Of a stretch of 21,990 nucleotides of DNA, positions 6,521 through 15,900 are shown piece by piece (positions within the stretch are counted from its first letter, which is position 1; every line of letters starts with the position of its first letter). The translations under genes were made by a program, and so were the position numbers. Under the pieces are notes generated by a model. The model was not told the DNA's origin. It saw only the letters and a list, made by a program, of their open reading frames with translations, and did not search any database. This stretch comes from a virus, in IMG/VR virus record IMGVR_UViG_3300025759_000795, positions 1-21,990 of that record. One strand, written 5' to 3'.

Positions 6521-6667
6521 TAGTAAATTTGAATAGTTAGACAATCGTTAAGACCTAACTGCCGTCTTGGAAAGACAAGACACCGAGAGGTGTAAAGCCA
6601 AGGATCGACCCGCAAGGATAATCTTCCGCAATACAAACAAACAACTAAACAATAGAAGGAGACAATT
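6521..6667 (+). promoter_or_regulatory. Structured leader of the capsid gene
   Basis: This 147-nt untranslated stretch contains three adjacent inverted repeats. The first is AGTTAG (6535-6540) with CTAACT (6555-6560). The second is GTCTTG (6564-6569) with CAAGAC (6576-6581). The third is ACACC (6580-6584) with GGTGT (6589-6593), closing on a GAGA tetraloop. The second and third share two bases, so they compete at the join. An unstructured A/C-rich stretch follows, with a strong AGGAG before the capsid ATG. T7 places a promoter (phi10) and an mRNA 5' hairpin here; a late promoter, RNA-processing site or stabilising leader is likely by analogy only. Confidence 0.5.
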
Positions 6668-7543
6668 ATGTCAACTCAAATAACAACTGCTTTTGTCGAG
6701 CAATATTCGGCAAACGTAAGCATGTTATCTCAACAAATGGGTTCAAGACTTCGTGGTTCCGTTGATGTGGAAACTATCAAAGGGAAAAACGCATTCTTTG
6801 ATCAAATCGGGGTAACTGCTGCACAGGTTAGATCATCACGCCACGGATCTACACCTCAAATCGATACACCTCATAGTAGAAGGCGTGTTAGCTTGGCAGA
6901 TTACGAGTGGGCAGATTTAATTGATGACCAAGATAAAGTCAGAATGTTAATCGACCCAACATCGTCTTATGCAAAAGCTGCTGCTGCTGCAATGGGTAGA
7001 TCAATGGATGATGTAATCATCGCTGCATTCAACGCGGATGCTGCAACTGGAGTTGCTGGAGGAACAACTACTGCTCTTCCATCTGGGCAAAAAACTGCAA
7101 CTGCAAACCAAACTGATGGTTTGACTATTGCAAAACTTTTGCAAGCAAAGCAAATCCTTGACTCTAATGACGTAGATCCATCTTTACCGAGATTTATCGT
7201 TGTTGGACCAAAACAAATCCAAGACTTGTTAGGCACAACGCAAGTAACTTCATCAGATTTCAATTCTGTAAAAGCACTTGCTCAAGGTGATATTGATACC
7301 TTTATGGGTTTCAAATTCATGATGTCTAACAGATTGCCAACTGATGCAACAAATACTGATGACAGATTAGTATTTGCTTACACTCAAGATGCAGTCAAAT
7401 TAGCGATTGGAAAAGATGTAACTGCAAGAATAGATGAGAGAAATGATAAATCATACGCAACTCAAGTTTATTACTGCATGAGCATTGGAGCTACTAGAAT
7501 GAACGAAACTGGTGTGGTTCAAATTCCATGCCACGAGGCGTAA
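6668..7543 (+). CDS. Major capsid protein (gp10-like, HK97 fold expected)
   Basis: The 291-aa coat protein, shorter than T7 gp10A (345 aa). The N-terminus (TAFVEQYSANVSMLSQQMGSRL) and the block FFDQIGVTAAQVRSSRHGSTPQID are typical of podovirus capsid proteins. The SRRRVSLADYEWADLIDDQDK region (residues 75-95) with SYAKAAAAAMGRSMDDVII is a strong family signature. The C-terminal part (DERNDKSYATQVYYCMSIGATRMNETGVVQI) gives the usual beta-rich end. Codon choice includes more C-ending codons and looks more regular than in the ejection genes, as expected for a highly expressed gene. It is preceded by a structured leader and followed by a strong hairpin. Position after scaffold and before tail-tube A matches T7. 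Confidence 0.95.
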   Translation: MSTQITTAFVEQYSANVSMLSQQMGSRLRGSVDVETIKGKNAFFDQIGVTAAQVRSSRHGSTPQIDTPHSRRRVSLADYEWADLIDDQDKVRMLIDPTSSYAKAAAAAMGRSMDDVIIAAFNADAATGVAGGTTTALPSGQKTATANQTDGLTIAKLLQAKQILDSNDVDPSLPRFIVVGPKQIQDLLGTTQVTSSDFNSVKALAQGDIDTFMGFKFMMSNRLPTDATNTDDRLVFAYTQDAVKLAIGKDVTARIDERNDKSYATQVYYCMSIGATRMNETGVVQIPCHEA

Positions 7544-7559
7544 TCATTAAGTAGTACCT

Positions 7560-7579
7560 GGGGGCGGGCAACCGCCCCC
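7560..7579 (+). terminator. Strong GC hairpin after the capsid gene, Tphi-like
   Basis: Arms GGGGGCGG (7560-7567) and CCGCCCCC (7572-7579) form a perfect 8-bp all-GC stem with a GCAA (GNRA-type) tetraloop, 17 nt after the capsid stop. The following bases, TAATTAATTAAAAGG, are AT-rich but not a pure T-run, so termination may be only partial. T7 has its partial terminator Tphi at the same place between capsid and tail-tube genes, which sets a high capsid-to-tail ratio. The structure is seen directly; the function is inferred from position. Confidence 0.75.
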
Positions 7580-7602
7580 TAATTAATTAAAAGGAATTTA
7601 TT

Positions 7603-8184
7603 ATGGCAAGTATTGTAGATCTTTGTAATTCAGCGTTAAACCAATTAGGAGCTAGCACCATTATTGCGCTTACTGAAAACAGTAAGAACGGTAGATTATG
7701 TAATGCAAGATATAATGTTATCCGTGATGCAGTATTTAGAGCGCATCCTTGGAACTGCGCAATCAAAAGACAGAATTTAGCTGAAGATACAGCTACGCCT
7801 GCCTGGGGTTTTACAAGACAATTTACTTTACCGAGTGATTGTTTACGAGTTTTAACGATTGCAAATCACGATAGCAATTACAAAGTTGAAGGCAGAAAAA
7901 TTTTAACAAACGATGACAATATAAAATTAGTTTATGTTGCATCAATTACAGATCCAAACGAAATGGATATATTAGTTAGAGAAGTTATATCAGCTTCTTT
8001 AGCGTCAGATATTGCTTATGCTGTAACAGCGAATGCTGGTCTAGCAGCAAGAATGTATGACAAGTATCAAGCAAAACTTTCAGAAGCAAGACATGCAGAC
8101 GCGGCTGAAGGATATAATATAGATCCGCAAAACGGACCAGTAGATCAGATCGGTTCAGAAGATTTTATTAATAGTAGATTATAA
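7603..8184 (+). CDS. Tail tubular protein A (gp11-like adaptor)
   Basis: The ring protein joining the portal to the tail nozzle. The 193-aa length is almost that of T7 gp11 (196 aa). The N-terminus IVDLCNSALNQLGA, the motif ARYNVIRDAVFRAHPWNCAIKR (about residues 39-60), and WGFTRQFTLPSDCLRVL (about 69-85) are characteristic of the podovirus tail tubular A family. The C-terminal helices (REVISASLASDIAYAVT and MYDKYQAKLSEARHADAAEG) are also typical. An AAGGAA ribosome-binding site lies upstream, after the Tphi-like hairpin. The gene stops 2 nt before the nozzle gene. Confidence 0.92.
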   Translation: MASIVDLCNSALNQLGASTIIALTENSKNGRLCNARYNVIRDAVFRAHPWNCAIKRQNLAEDTATPAWGFTRQFTLPSDCLRVLTIANHDSNYKVEGRKILTNDDNIKLVYVASITDPNEMDILVREVISASLASDIAYAVTANAGLAARMYDKYQAKLSEARHADAAEGYNIDPQNGPVDQIGSEDFINSRL

Positions 8185-8186
8185 TA

Positions 8187-9938
8187 ATGGGAAAAGCTTT
8201 ATTATCAGTGCCGAGCTTTACGGCAGGCGAACTATCACCTAGAATGGAGGGTCGTACAGACTTTCAAAAATATTACAGTGCAGGCACAATTATAAATAAT
8301 TTTGTTATACAGCCACACGGACCAGTAACTAGGAGACCAGGATCCGTTTTTGTTTCAGAAGTAAAAAACTCAGCACATAATACAAGATTAATTCCATTTA
8401 GCTTTTCAACAACACAAACTTATATTTTAGAGTTTGGAGATCAGTACATAAGATTTTATAAAGATAGTGGTCAAATTACTTCAGGTGGAGCCGCTTATGA
8501 AATCTCATCACCTTATTTACATACAGAAGTTTTTGATATTAAGTTTGCGCAGAGTGCTGATGTTATGTATCTCACGCACCCTAACCATCCAACAAAAAAA
8601 TTATCAAGAACGGGACACACAAATTTTACTTTAGCAACAGTTAGTTTTACAGAAACTTCAACAACACATCTTTTAAATGGAACGGGTAATTATCCTAAGT
8701 GTGTAAGTTTTTTTGAACAGCGATTAGTTTTTGCAGGCACAATCAATAACCCCCAAACAATTTGGTTTTCTAAATCAGGTGATTATGAAAATTTTACAAC
8801 AGGTACAGCTGATGCGGATGCTATGATTTATACGATTGCATCCAATCAAGTGAATGCCATTGAAAGTATTAAAGCAACAAGAACTTTAATTGTAATGACG
8901 ACTGGCGGTGAATTTACTGTAACCAGTGGAGCAACCCAGGATCCGATTACACCAACAAACTTAAATATTAGAAAACAATCTAATTATGGATCAGCTGGCG
9001 TTGATGCAGTTTCAGTAGCTAACTCAACTTTATTTTTACAAAGAGCGAAAAGAAAAATTAGAGAGCTTGCTTACAATTTTGATTCAGACTCTTATGTTGC
9101 ACCAGATTTAACTATCTTAGCTGAACACATTACCGATAGCGGGGTTGTGCAAATGGATTATCAGCAAGAGCCTTTTAGTATCGTTTGGTGTGTAAGAGAC
9201 GATGGAAAACTTGTTGGTTTAACTTATAACAGGCTTCAAGATGTTGTTGCCTGGCATGGTCACGACTTTGGAGGCACAGATGCTAAATGTAAATCAGTTG
9301 CCGTGATTGACGTAGATACTGCTGAAGATCAAGTTTATGTAATTGTAGAGAGAACGATTGATGGCGGAACAAAAAAATATGTAGAGTATTTATCGACTTA
9401 TGATTTTAATTCTTCACTTACTGAGTTTCATTTTGTAGATAGTGGTTTAGCTTACTCAGGTTCCTCAACAACAACACTATCTGGTCTAAGTCATTTAGAG
9501 GGTCAAACTGTAAAAGTGATTGTAGATGGAGCAACGCATCCTGATCGTACTGTATCTAGTGGTTCCATATCGTTAGAGCGATCTGCAACAACAGCCAAAG
9601 TTGGTCTTGGTTTTATTTCTACTTTACAAACAATGAGATTAGATGAAGGTTTTAGAGGTACAGATCAAACTAAAACCAAAAGAATTTATGATGTAACAGT
9701 TAGATTTTTTGAAACTGTTGGAGCTAAAGTGGGACCAAACGAAAGTAATTTAGATGAAATCCCATTTAGAGATAGCTCGGCATCTATGACGGCACCAGTA
9801 CCTTTATTTACTGGCGATAAGGAAACAGAGTTTCCAAGTGATTATGGAACGGATGGATTTGTCTTAGTCAAACAAGAACAAGCTTTACCAATGACAATCC
9901 TTGCGCTTTACCCAAGACTTGAAACCCATGATGATTAG
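8187..9938 (+). CDS. Tail tubular protein B-like nozzle protein (gp12-like)
   Basis: The hexameric tail nozzle through which DNA exits. The N-terminus (VPSFTAGELSPRMEGRTDFQKYYSAG, residues 8-33 in outline, then NFVIQPHGPVTRRPGSVFV) is diagnostic of phage nozzle/stabilisation proteins, as is LIPFSFSTTQTYILEFG. The middle block FFEQRLVFAGTINNPQTIWFSKSGDYENF also fits. The chain is beta-rich throughout with no membrane segment. At 583 aa it is shorter than T7 gp12 (794 aa). It begins 2 nt after the gp11-like gene without a clear Shine-Dalgarno, so coupled translation is likely. Its 3' end overlaps the next gene by 11 nt. Confidence 0.9.
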   Translation: MGKALLSVPSFTAGELSPRMEGRTDFQKYYSAGTIINNFVIQPHGPVTRRPGSVFVSEVKNSAHNTRLIPFSFSTTQTYILEFGDQYIRFYKDSGQITSGGAAYEISSPYLHTEVFDIKFAQSADVMYLTHPNHPTKKLSRTGHTNFTLATVSFTETSTTHLLNGTGNYPKCVSFFEQRLVFAGTINNPQTIWFSKSGDYENFTTGTADADAMIYTIASNQVNAIESIKATRTLIVMTTGGEFTVTSGATQDPITPTNLNIRKQSNYGSAGVDAVSVANSTLFLQRAKRKIRELAYNFDSDSYVAPDLTILAEHITDSGVVQMDYQQEPFSIVWCVRDDGKLVGLTYNRLQDVVAWHGHDFGGTDAKCKSVAVIDVDTAEDQVYVIVERTIDGGTKKYVEYLSTYDFNSSLTEFHFVDSGLAYSGSSTTTLSGLSHLEGQTVKVIVDGATHPDRTVSSGSISLERSATTAKVGLGFISTLQTMRLDEGFRGTDQTKTKRIYDVTVRFFETVGAKVGPNESNLDEIPFRDSSASMTAPVPLFTGDKETEFPSDYGTDGFVLVKQEQALPMTILALYPRLETHDD

Positions 9939-10377
9939 TATTCAACCGTTCAAAGCAGACCACGCAGAATTTATTTTAAGTCAGCAATTAAATTTTAATG
10001 AACTGTACTTAAAACCTGAACATAGAAAATACGCTTTGTATTTACAACAAATGGGTATGTCGTTCACAGCGTTTGCTCAAAACAAACCGATAGCGGCAGG
10101 AGGCATATACTTGCTTTGGGAAAATGTTGCTGAAGGGTGGGTCATGGCAACGAATGAAGTTTGGAATTACAAACTTGGAATGGCACGTCATTTTAAAAAA
10201 AAAACTGATGTGTTAATTGAAACGAATAAGATTAAAAGATTACAAACTTCCGTCAAAGCTGATTTTTGGCATGGTCAAAAATTTGCAAAATGGATGGGAT
10301 TTGAAAAAGAAGGATTAATGAAACATTACGGACCAGATGGTTCAGATTACATAAGATATGCGAGGATTATAAAATGA
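9928..10377 (+). CDS. gp13-like internal protein with GNAT acetyltransferase-type fold
   Basis: A 149-aa protein. AAGGIYLLWENVAEGWVMAT, the central helix, then IKRLQTSVKADFWHGQKFAKWMGFEKEGLM..YGPDGSDY, follow the strand-helix pattern of GNAT acetyltransferases and of the T7 gp13-like family (PF11090, from memory). No clear Q/R-x-x-G-x-G/A acetyl-CoA pyrophosphate loop is visible, so it may be a structural relative rather than an enzyme. T7 gp13 is 138 aa and needed for virion assembly, and the position between nozzle and gp14-like genes is the same. I chose the ATG at 9928 (overlapping the nozzle gene by 11 nt) over an upstream TTG at 9901; ATG 9931 is equally possible. Confidence 0.82.
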   Translation: MMISIQPFKADHAEFILSQQLNFNELYLKPEHRKYALYLQQMGMSFTAFAQNKPIAAGGIYLLWENVAEGWVMATNEVWNYKLGMARHFKKKTDVLIETNKIKRLQTSVKADFWHGQKFAKWMGFEKEGLMKHYGPDGSDYIRYARIIK

Positions 10378-10823
10378 GTTTTTTTGGTGATTTATTAGCG
10401 GGACAAGCAGCACAAAAAGCGTCTAACTATAACGCTTCACTTATGGAGCGAGACGCAAAAGTAAAAGAACAGAATGCAGAACAAGGTTATAAAGTTTTTG
10501 AACAATATGACTTACCAAAATTTAATTACTATGCAGAGAGACAACAAAGTACATTAGAAAATCAAATAGCAGGATCAGGTGTTGAGATTGGTACAGGAAC
10601 TGCTTTTGATATTATTGCTGAAAATCAATACATGATTGATACAGATAGAGACATGGCTGTTTATAATGCAGAGGTTGTTAAAGAGCGTGGTTTTAACGAT
10701 GCAATTATGACAAGAGCAAGTGCTAACGTAGAACGATTTAGAGGCAGAGTTGCTAAAAGAGCAAGTTATTTTAAAGCAGCAGATTCTTTATTAACAGGTG
10801 GAAAAAAAATGGGGTATTTTTAA
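10374..10823 (+). CDS. Internal virion protein, gp14-like
   Basis: A 149-aa, mostly helical protein. The MSFFGDLLAGQAAQKASNYNA start, the acidic-basic helix around QNAEQGYKVFEQYDLPKF, the SGVEIGTGTAFDIIAENQYM block and the repeated alanines around VAKRASYFKAADSLL resemble podovirus internal core proteins equivalent to T7 gp14 (196 aa). In T7 that protein is ejected first and forms a pore in the outer membrane. There is no clear classical transmembrane helix, as in T7 gp14. The start overlaps the previous stop as ATGA (10374-10377), with a GAGGAT ribosome-binding site. The assignment rests on position, size and pattern. Confidence 0.8.
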   Translation: MSFFGDLLAGQAAQKASNYNASLMERDAKVKEQNAEQGYKVFEQYDLPKFNYYAERQQSTLENQIAGSGVEIGTGTAFDIIAENQYMIDTDRDMAVYNAEVVKERGFNDAIMTRASANVERFRGRVAKRASYFKAADSLLTGGKKMGYF

Positions 10824-10825
10824 CA

Positions 10826-12949
10826 ATGGCAATTAAAATTTATCAAACACAAATAAGACCAGATACGAAAACGAGTGCTGTAGAAACAAGGTCTGATATG
10901 AGAGTCAGTCAAGGCACAGCTACACAGGTTGGAAATGCTATAAAAGGATTAGGAAAAACAGCAGAGAATATTTATGCGGAATACGAAACAAGAAAATCAA
11001 AAAATGAAGTGCAAGACGCTGCAAGAAAAATAATAGAAGGAGACGATACTTTTGAAGGTATCAGCATGGCTAAAGAAAAAGCAATGCAAATGACCGATCC
11101 TGATGAGGCAAAAGCTTATTATAAAAAAGCTTTAGATCAAGCTTTAACTAAAAAACCAAATTTTAAACACCGTTTTTCTAATAGATTATTTGATACTTAT
11201 ATTAAAAAACAATCTTTAGAAGATAATATTGCTATCAGTAAATATTCTAATAAAAATTTTATTTTTAAATCTCAATCTTCAGACAAAGAAAAAATACAAT
11301 TTTTAACAAAAAAAATTATTTATGGTGAGACAGAAGAAATAAAAAACAATGCACGATCTGAACTTAACTCAATGTTTGCAAGCAATGAGTTTAAAAATTT
11401 ACATGGTAAAAATGCAGACGTTTTAAAAAAAGCAACAGAAACAGATATAGCTTTTTATAAATCAAAAAGAGCAATAGACGTTGACTCTAAAGCTGGTTTA
11501 GAACTTGCAAAGAAAAACAAAAATATTTCTGTTGAAAATTTTGAAAAACTAAGAACTTACGCAAAAACTTCTAACGCAAAGAAAAAAGCTTTAAACACCA
11601 CAAATATTGCAAAAATAAATCAAGGTTTAGATGATTTTGTTATTCCTGATGTTAATAGCATTAAAGAAGCAGAAAAAATTGCTTTAGCAATTAATGATGA
11701 AAAACAAATTGCTAATATTAATTTAATTAAAAAAAAAGGTGACTTACTTCTTAAATTAAAAGAAATGAGCATGGATGAAATTAATAGTGCAGCATCCTCA
11801 GCTTATAAAGTTGCTAATACTACAGGTGCAGACGCTGATTTACGTTTTAGACTTGATTATATTAATAAATACAAAAATAATTTACAAACTGGTTTAAACA
11901 AAGATCCAATTACCACTGCTAATAAAGTGGGTGTATTCCAAACAACACCACTTAACATTTCTGATTTTTTGAAAAATCCAATGAATGCAGAAGATTTTAA
12001 TAATCATGCTGCGGAAAGAGTCAAAAATGCAAAAGCTATTTCTGAATATTATAATTCACCTTTGCAGTTTTTTACTAAATCTGAAAAACTTGCAATAGAG
12101 AATGCAATTCAAACAACAACAGATCCAAAGACTTTAATATCTATATCCAGTGGTATCGTTAAAGCTTTCGGACCAGACGCAGAACTTGCTTTTAAAGAAA
12201 TATCAAAAGAAAATAAGTTTTTAGGTTATCTTGGTGGTCTTACTTTAGTGAATGGCGCAAATGACCAGGCTGTTTTAGATGCTGCTTATGGATATAGTTT
12301 ATCAAAAACAGATAAATTAAAAAAAAGTTTTTCTTCTTCTGATGCCACTTACCAAAAAGTTATCAGTAAATATAGAGAGGCTTTTCCATTATCAGGTCAA
12401 CAAGAAACTTACGATAACATTATAGAAGGAGCTACAAACATTTATAATGCAAGAATGTATAAACAAGGTAAAGATTTTTCTACATTTAATGAAAAAGAAT
12501 TCAAAAAAGCTTTACAATCCGCAGCTGGTCGTCAAGGTGATTTTGGAGGAATAATAAATTATCAAGGAAGATTTTTACCTATACCTAATTATGTTAAAGA
12601 TAATCAATTTGAAGAACTTGTTGAGTTATTAAAAAAACCTGAAATTTTTGCTAAAGCCACAGGCAATGATGTACCCAAATATCTTAGTATTCGAGAAGGA
12701 AAAGCAAAATTAAAAACAGCCAATCCATTTAAAGAAGGTGATCCAACATTTATTGCAGTAGGATATGGTAAATATATTTTAGCTCAAGGCGATCATCCTT
12801 TTAATAAAAATGCTAACCCTGAATTTATTGCTTCAAGTAAACCTAATGTAAAAACTGGAATTAGTTATTTAGTTGTTGATTTAAACAAAATTAAAACTGA
12901 AATCCAAGGTTTAGAAACTGAAATTTTAGGTAGAAATTCAAGAAATTAA
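10826..12949 (+). CDS. Internal virion protein, gp15-like
   Basis: A 707-aa protein, close to T7 gp15 (747 aa), which builds the periplasmic tunnel during DNA ejection. It is rich in Lys, Asn and Ala, almost entirely helical and free of membrane segments. The region around GIVKAFGPDAELAFKEISKE (about residues 446-465) followed by YLGGLT and AVLDAAYGYSL resembles gp15-like proteins of marine podoviruses, from memory. The C-terminal 130 residues are more globular (NYQGRFLPIPNYV, VPKYLSIREG, FIAVGYGKYILAQ). No enzyme motif was found. It starts 2 nt after the gp14-like gene with no Shine-Dalgarno, and ends 2 nt before the next large gene. Confidence 0.82.
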   Translation: MAIKIYQTQIRPDTKTSAVETRSDMRVSQGTATQVGNAIKGLGKTAENIYAEYETRKSKNEVQDAARKIIEGDDTFEGISMAKEKAMQMTDPDEAKAYYKKALDQALTKKPNFKHRFSNRLFDTYIKKQSLEDNIAISKYSNKNFIFKSQSSDKEKIQFLTKKIIYGETEEIKNNARSELNSMFASNEFKNLHGKNADVLKKATETDIAFYKSKRAIDVDSKAGLELAKKNKNISVENFEKLRTYAKTSNAKKKALNTTNIAKINQGLDDFVIPDVNSIKEAEKIALAINDEKQIANINLIKKKGDLLLKLKEMSMDEINSAASSAYKVANTTGADADLRFRLDYINKYKNNLQTGLNKDPITTANKVGVFQTTPLNISDFLKNPMNAEDFNNHAAERVKNAKAISEYYNSPLQFFTKSEKLAIENAIQTTTDPKTLISISSGIVKAFGPDAELAFKEISKENKFLGYLGGLTLVNGANDQAVLDAAYGYSLSKTDKLKKSFSSSDATYQKVISKYREAFPLSGQQETYDNIIEGATNIYNARMYKQGKDFSTFNEKEFKKALQSAAGRQGDFGGIINYQGRFLPIPNYVKDNQFEELVELLKKPEIFAKATGNDVPKYLSIREGKAKLKTANPFKEGDPTFIAVGYGKYILAQGDHPFNKNANPEFIASSKPNVKTGISYLVVDLNKIKTEIQGLETEILGRNSRN

Positions 12950-12951
12950 AT

Positions 12952-15900
12952 ATGTCTTTTTTTGTAAATGAAAATCAAACTTTAGAGGCAGCTGCTACAG
13001 AAAATAGTTGGAGCCAGGGAGATAAAACTGGTTTCAAAGAAAATTTAAAAGCAGCTTATAACTATATGGTTATGACCGAACTTTCTACTTCAGAAAGAAA
13101 TAACCTGATGAATAAATACGGTGAAATTATAGATACAGCTAGAGGCTTAGGTCATACGAATTTAACTAATCCTTTTGTAGATGAGCCTATGGAGTCTGAA
13201 GCTGGAGGCGGTGTATTGGATGAGACTGGAGGTTTTGAGTCTGAAGAAAATCGTATATCCGCATTCCATCAAAAATTAAATGAATTACAAAAAACAGATT
13301 TTAATTTAGCGCAAGCGTTAAAAGAAAAAGGAATTGATACCAGGGAAGGTATAGAGCAACAAATTAAAATAGATATTAACGAAAGTTTTAATAAATTTTT
13401 AGACGTTAAAAGAAGATCAACAGGTAAAGGAACTGTTGGATCTTTTTTTGGTATGGGTGGTGCAATATTTAAAGATCCGCTTATTCAAGCAACTATCCCT
13501 ATAAGCATGGGTTATTCTATACCTAGAAACTTTTTAGCAGCCGCTGGTAAGATTGCTTATATGGAGGCAATTATTGCTGCAACAGCAGAAACTGCAATTC
13601 AATATGGAGCAGGAGCTTCTGAATATAGAGAGAGAATGGGATTAGATGGTGAAGGCTTAAAAAGAATTGGTTATGCTACAGTTGCGGGCGCACTTGGCGG
13701 ACCACTTTTATTTGGTTTTTTTAAAGGTATAGGAAAAACAATAGATGTTTCTAAACAAGGTTTAGGGGTTGTTAGATCTAAACTAGAAGATTTACCCATA
13801 CAAAGATTAAGAGCCATGTATAGAGAAATGGCAAAAAAAAATCCTCAGTTTGCTACAAAGAATGCTGACAATTTTAAACCTGAGCAATTTACAGAAGAGA
13901 CTCCTTTTGAAGTAACACCTGCTGGGAATAGCGAGCATGTTGCAAGATCTAATGAAGTTATGAATTTAGTTAATGGTACAGGTAAAATAGAAACTTTAAA
14001 TGAGCCAACAATCATTCCTGTTAAGCCAAAAGACATTAAAGATTACAATGCTGATATAAAAACTTATGATCCTGATGATTTAATTTTTGATCCGCAAACT
14101 TTTCAATATAAATTAGACGGTGATGCCGAGGGTGTTTCTAACAAATTAAAAGATGTAACCGAGTGGGATCAACCTAGCGCGGGTGTAGCATTAGTTTATG
14201 AATATAGAGACGGTAGAAAAGTTATTGTTGACGGACATCAAAGATTAGGTCTTGCAAAAAGATTAAAACTTAGAGGTCAAGAACCAAAATTACCAGCATA
14301 TACTTTTAAAGAAGCAGACGGCATTATACCCGATCAAGTCATGGTAAAAGGTATGTTAATGAACCTAAGAAATAATACTGGTTCAGCCGTTGATGCTGCA
14401 AGAGTTATGCGTTCTGATTATCAAGTTGATTGGAATAAAGTCAAAGCTAGTTTGCCGCCAAGGTCAAAACTTGTAAAAAACGCTTTTGGTTTATCTAAAT
14501 TATCAGATGATGCCTGGGGTTTATTTTTAAATAAAAATGTTAATGAAGATTTGGCATCATTAGTTGGTTCAATTTTAGATAATAAAAAAATTCATAATAA
14601 AGTTTTAGCATCATTAATGAATAGAAGATTTAACAATCTTACAGAGATGGAAAATGTTATAAACTCTATTAAGAATAGTGCGGTTGTAAAATCTCAACAA
14701 GAAACTTTATTTGGTACTGATTTTATAGAAGAAAGTTTATTTATCGAGAAAGCACAACTTGTGAGCTATGTTACCAGTAATAAAAAAAGGTTAAAACAAG
14801 CCTTTCAGACAATAGTTAAATCTGATAAAGATTTATCAGCTGCTGGTAATATATTAAAAAAAGAACAAAATATTGAACAAGGAATAGAAAATGCGAAAAT
14901 CCTCGAAAAACTTAACACCCTCTCAACAAGAGTTGGAAAACTCTCAGACGATCTTAACGCCTCAGCAAAAATCCTTAAAGAAGGAAATGTTGCAGAAGCA
15001 AGGCAATCGGCTCAAGAAGCTATCCAGCGAGCAGTTGAACGAGGCGATTTTGATAGGAACTTTGTTAGCGGACCAATCAGAGATAATGCGGTTGAAACTC
15101 CGACACGAACAATATCTAAAATCGAAAAACCAGAAGTCAATCAAAGAACAATAGAAGAAGCTAAAAGCTTTGATGATATACAAAACAATACTAAGGGTAT
15201 TGAAAAACAAACCAACGACTATGACAATCAATTTTTTGGTGAAGAATTACAACAACCAAAAGGTAGAACAGAAATTAATACTGAAGAACAAAAATTAGTT
15301 GATGAAATTAAAAATGCAGATCCAACTGATGCCAATGTTCAAAAATATGAAAACTCTAGTTTATATAAAAACAAATTAGAGGAAGCTAAAAAGTTTGAAA
15401 TTAACACAAATGAAAGACCAGGGTATGTTGCGGATGAAACAGCTGATTTTTGGAAAACAAGAGATTATGGAAATTTTGGCGTTGGTTTAGAAAATTTTAT
15501 TAAAAAATTTTATGGATCAGGTGCAGCAAAAAAAGAAAAAAAACTTGTTATTGTGATGGGACCCACAGCTTCTGGTAAGTCATCTGTCATCAATAAAGAT
15601 TATAAAAATTATGGAGCATATTTAGCAGACTCAGACGAAATTAAAAAAGTTTTACCTGAGTTTGAAGGTGGTTTAAACGCAAACGGGGTTCATCCAGAAT
15701 CTAGTTTTATTAATACTAGAATTTTAGAAAGAGCTGCTCAAAATGGAGATAATATTATTTATCCAACTACAGGTAGAGAAGCATCTAAACTAAATAATGT
15801 TATTACTGAATTTGAAAAAGCAGGGTATAATATTGAGGTTGTAAATGTTAAAATAAATGCAAATGAGGCAAAACTTAGAAATATTGCAAGAACATTTACA

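Noticed and set aside
6967-7263. 98-codon minus-strand ORF inside the capsid gene
   Set aside because: Antisense shadow of Ala-rich capsid codons with no start signal.
9901-9927. Upstream TTG start for the gp13-like gene
   Set aside because: It would add nine residues inside the nozzle gene with no ribosome-binding site; ATG at 9928 or 9931 is normal for the overlap style of this genome.
14891-15154. 87-codon ORF in another frame inside the 1101-aa gene
   Set aside because: Low-complexity, no ribosome-binding site, no recognised motif; best explained by the unusual codon use of the host frame, which I report separately.
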